This document shows positions 5,911-6,095 of a stretch of 6,095 nt of DNA, one piece after another. Numbering within the stretch: position 1 is the first letter of the stretch; every line of letters starts with the position of its first letter. The notes beneath the pieces are model-generated. The model saw nothing but the letters and a program-made list of their open reading frames with translations, made no database searches and was not told where the DNA came from. A program made the translations under genes and the position numbers. The stretch covers positions 1 through 6,095 of the forward strand of contig JAGVII010000257.1 of assembly GCA_020056155.1 (NCBI GenBank), written 5' to 3'. The stretch is from Afipia sp. (GTDB lineage Bacteria; Pseudomonadota; Alphaproteobacteria; Rhizobiales; Xanthobacteraceae).

Positions 5911-6095
5911 GTGGCCGGGCGACAGCGGATAGACCGCGTCAGGCGCCAATATAATCAATGGGTTGCCAACCAGACCCTTGAGGATTATGCGCTCCGCTTT
6001 ACGGCCAAGAGCGCCCGCCGCTGGTCGGCTGCACGGGTGGCGAACACGGCGCTAGGCGCGATCTCGTTTCTGGCGCTGGAAGCCATCGGCGGAAC
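5911..6095 (+). CDS. N-terminus of a probable membrane sensor histidine kinase with a permease-like (NCS1) sensor domain; cut by the window edge
   Basis: Only 61 codons are visible, open to the window end. The start is a polar stretch with RRQYNQWVANQTLEDYALRF (about residues 11-30), then SARRWSAARVANTALGAISF (35-54) leading into the first hydrophobic segment (LGAISFLALEAIGG). I associate the TLEDYALR...RRWS...RVANTA pattern from memory with large alphaproteobacterial hybrid sensor kinases. In these a purine/cytosine permease-like transporter domain precedes PAS, kinase and sometimes receiver domains. A plain NCS1 permease without a kinase is the main alternative; the part that decides lies outside the window. 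GTG 5911 is chosen over ATG 5905 by ribosome-site spacing. It is divergent from urtA with 159 nt between, a common arrangement for a regulator and its target operon. Confidence 0.6.
   Translation, partial: MAGRQRIDRVRRQYNQWVANQTLEDYALRFTAKSARRWSAARVANTALGAISFLALEAIGG

Overview
The window looks like a piece of chromosome from an alphaproteobacterium of the Bradyrhizobium / Rhodopseudomonas / Afipia type. This rests on a GC content of roughly 60 % (by eye), the codon usage, and protein sequences that resemble rhizobial homologues from memory. No database search was run, so the genus is an inference.

Almost everything lies on the minus strand as one operon, read from right to left: urtA (solute-binding protein, 5751-4489), urtB and urtC (membrane permeases, 4380-3454 and 3441-2245), urtD and urtE (ATPases, 2235-1480 and 1456-767), then fmdA (formamidase, from 734, running off the left edge). 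The gaps from urtB to fmdA are only 9-32 nt, and each gene has a Shine-Dalgarno sequence. The one larger gap, 108 nt between urtA and urtB, holds two tandem GC-rich hairpins without a U tract. Such hairpins would fit stronger expression of the binding protein than of the membrane parts.

The five transporter genes form a complete HAAT-type (Liv-like) importer of the urea/short-chain amide class. Because the next gene is a formamidase, the physiological substrate may be formamide or another short amide as well as, or instead of, urea. The proposed flow is periplasmic capture by UrtA, passage through UrtB/UrtC powered by UrtD/UrtE, then hydrolysis by FmdA to release ammonia.

On the right, a 159-nt divergent intergenic region (5752-5910) separates urtA from a plus-strand gene starting at GTG 5911, of which only 61 codons are present. 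Its N-terminus resembles, from memory, membrane sensor histidine kinases whose sensor part is a purine/cytosine-permease-like (NCS1) transporter domain. The intergenic region contains a good sigma-54-like -24/-12 element facing this gene and a 13-bp perfect dyad overlapping its -12 end. The layout suggests a nitrogen-regulated sensor gene next to the nitrogen-scavenging operon it might control; this is an inference from position. I saw no RNA genes, mobile elements, CRISPR arrays or long repeats.
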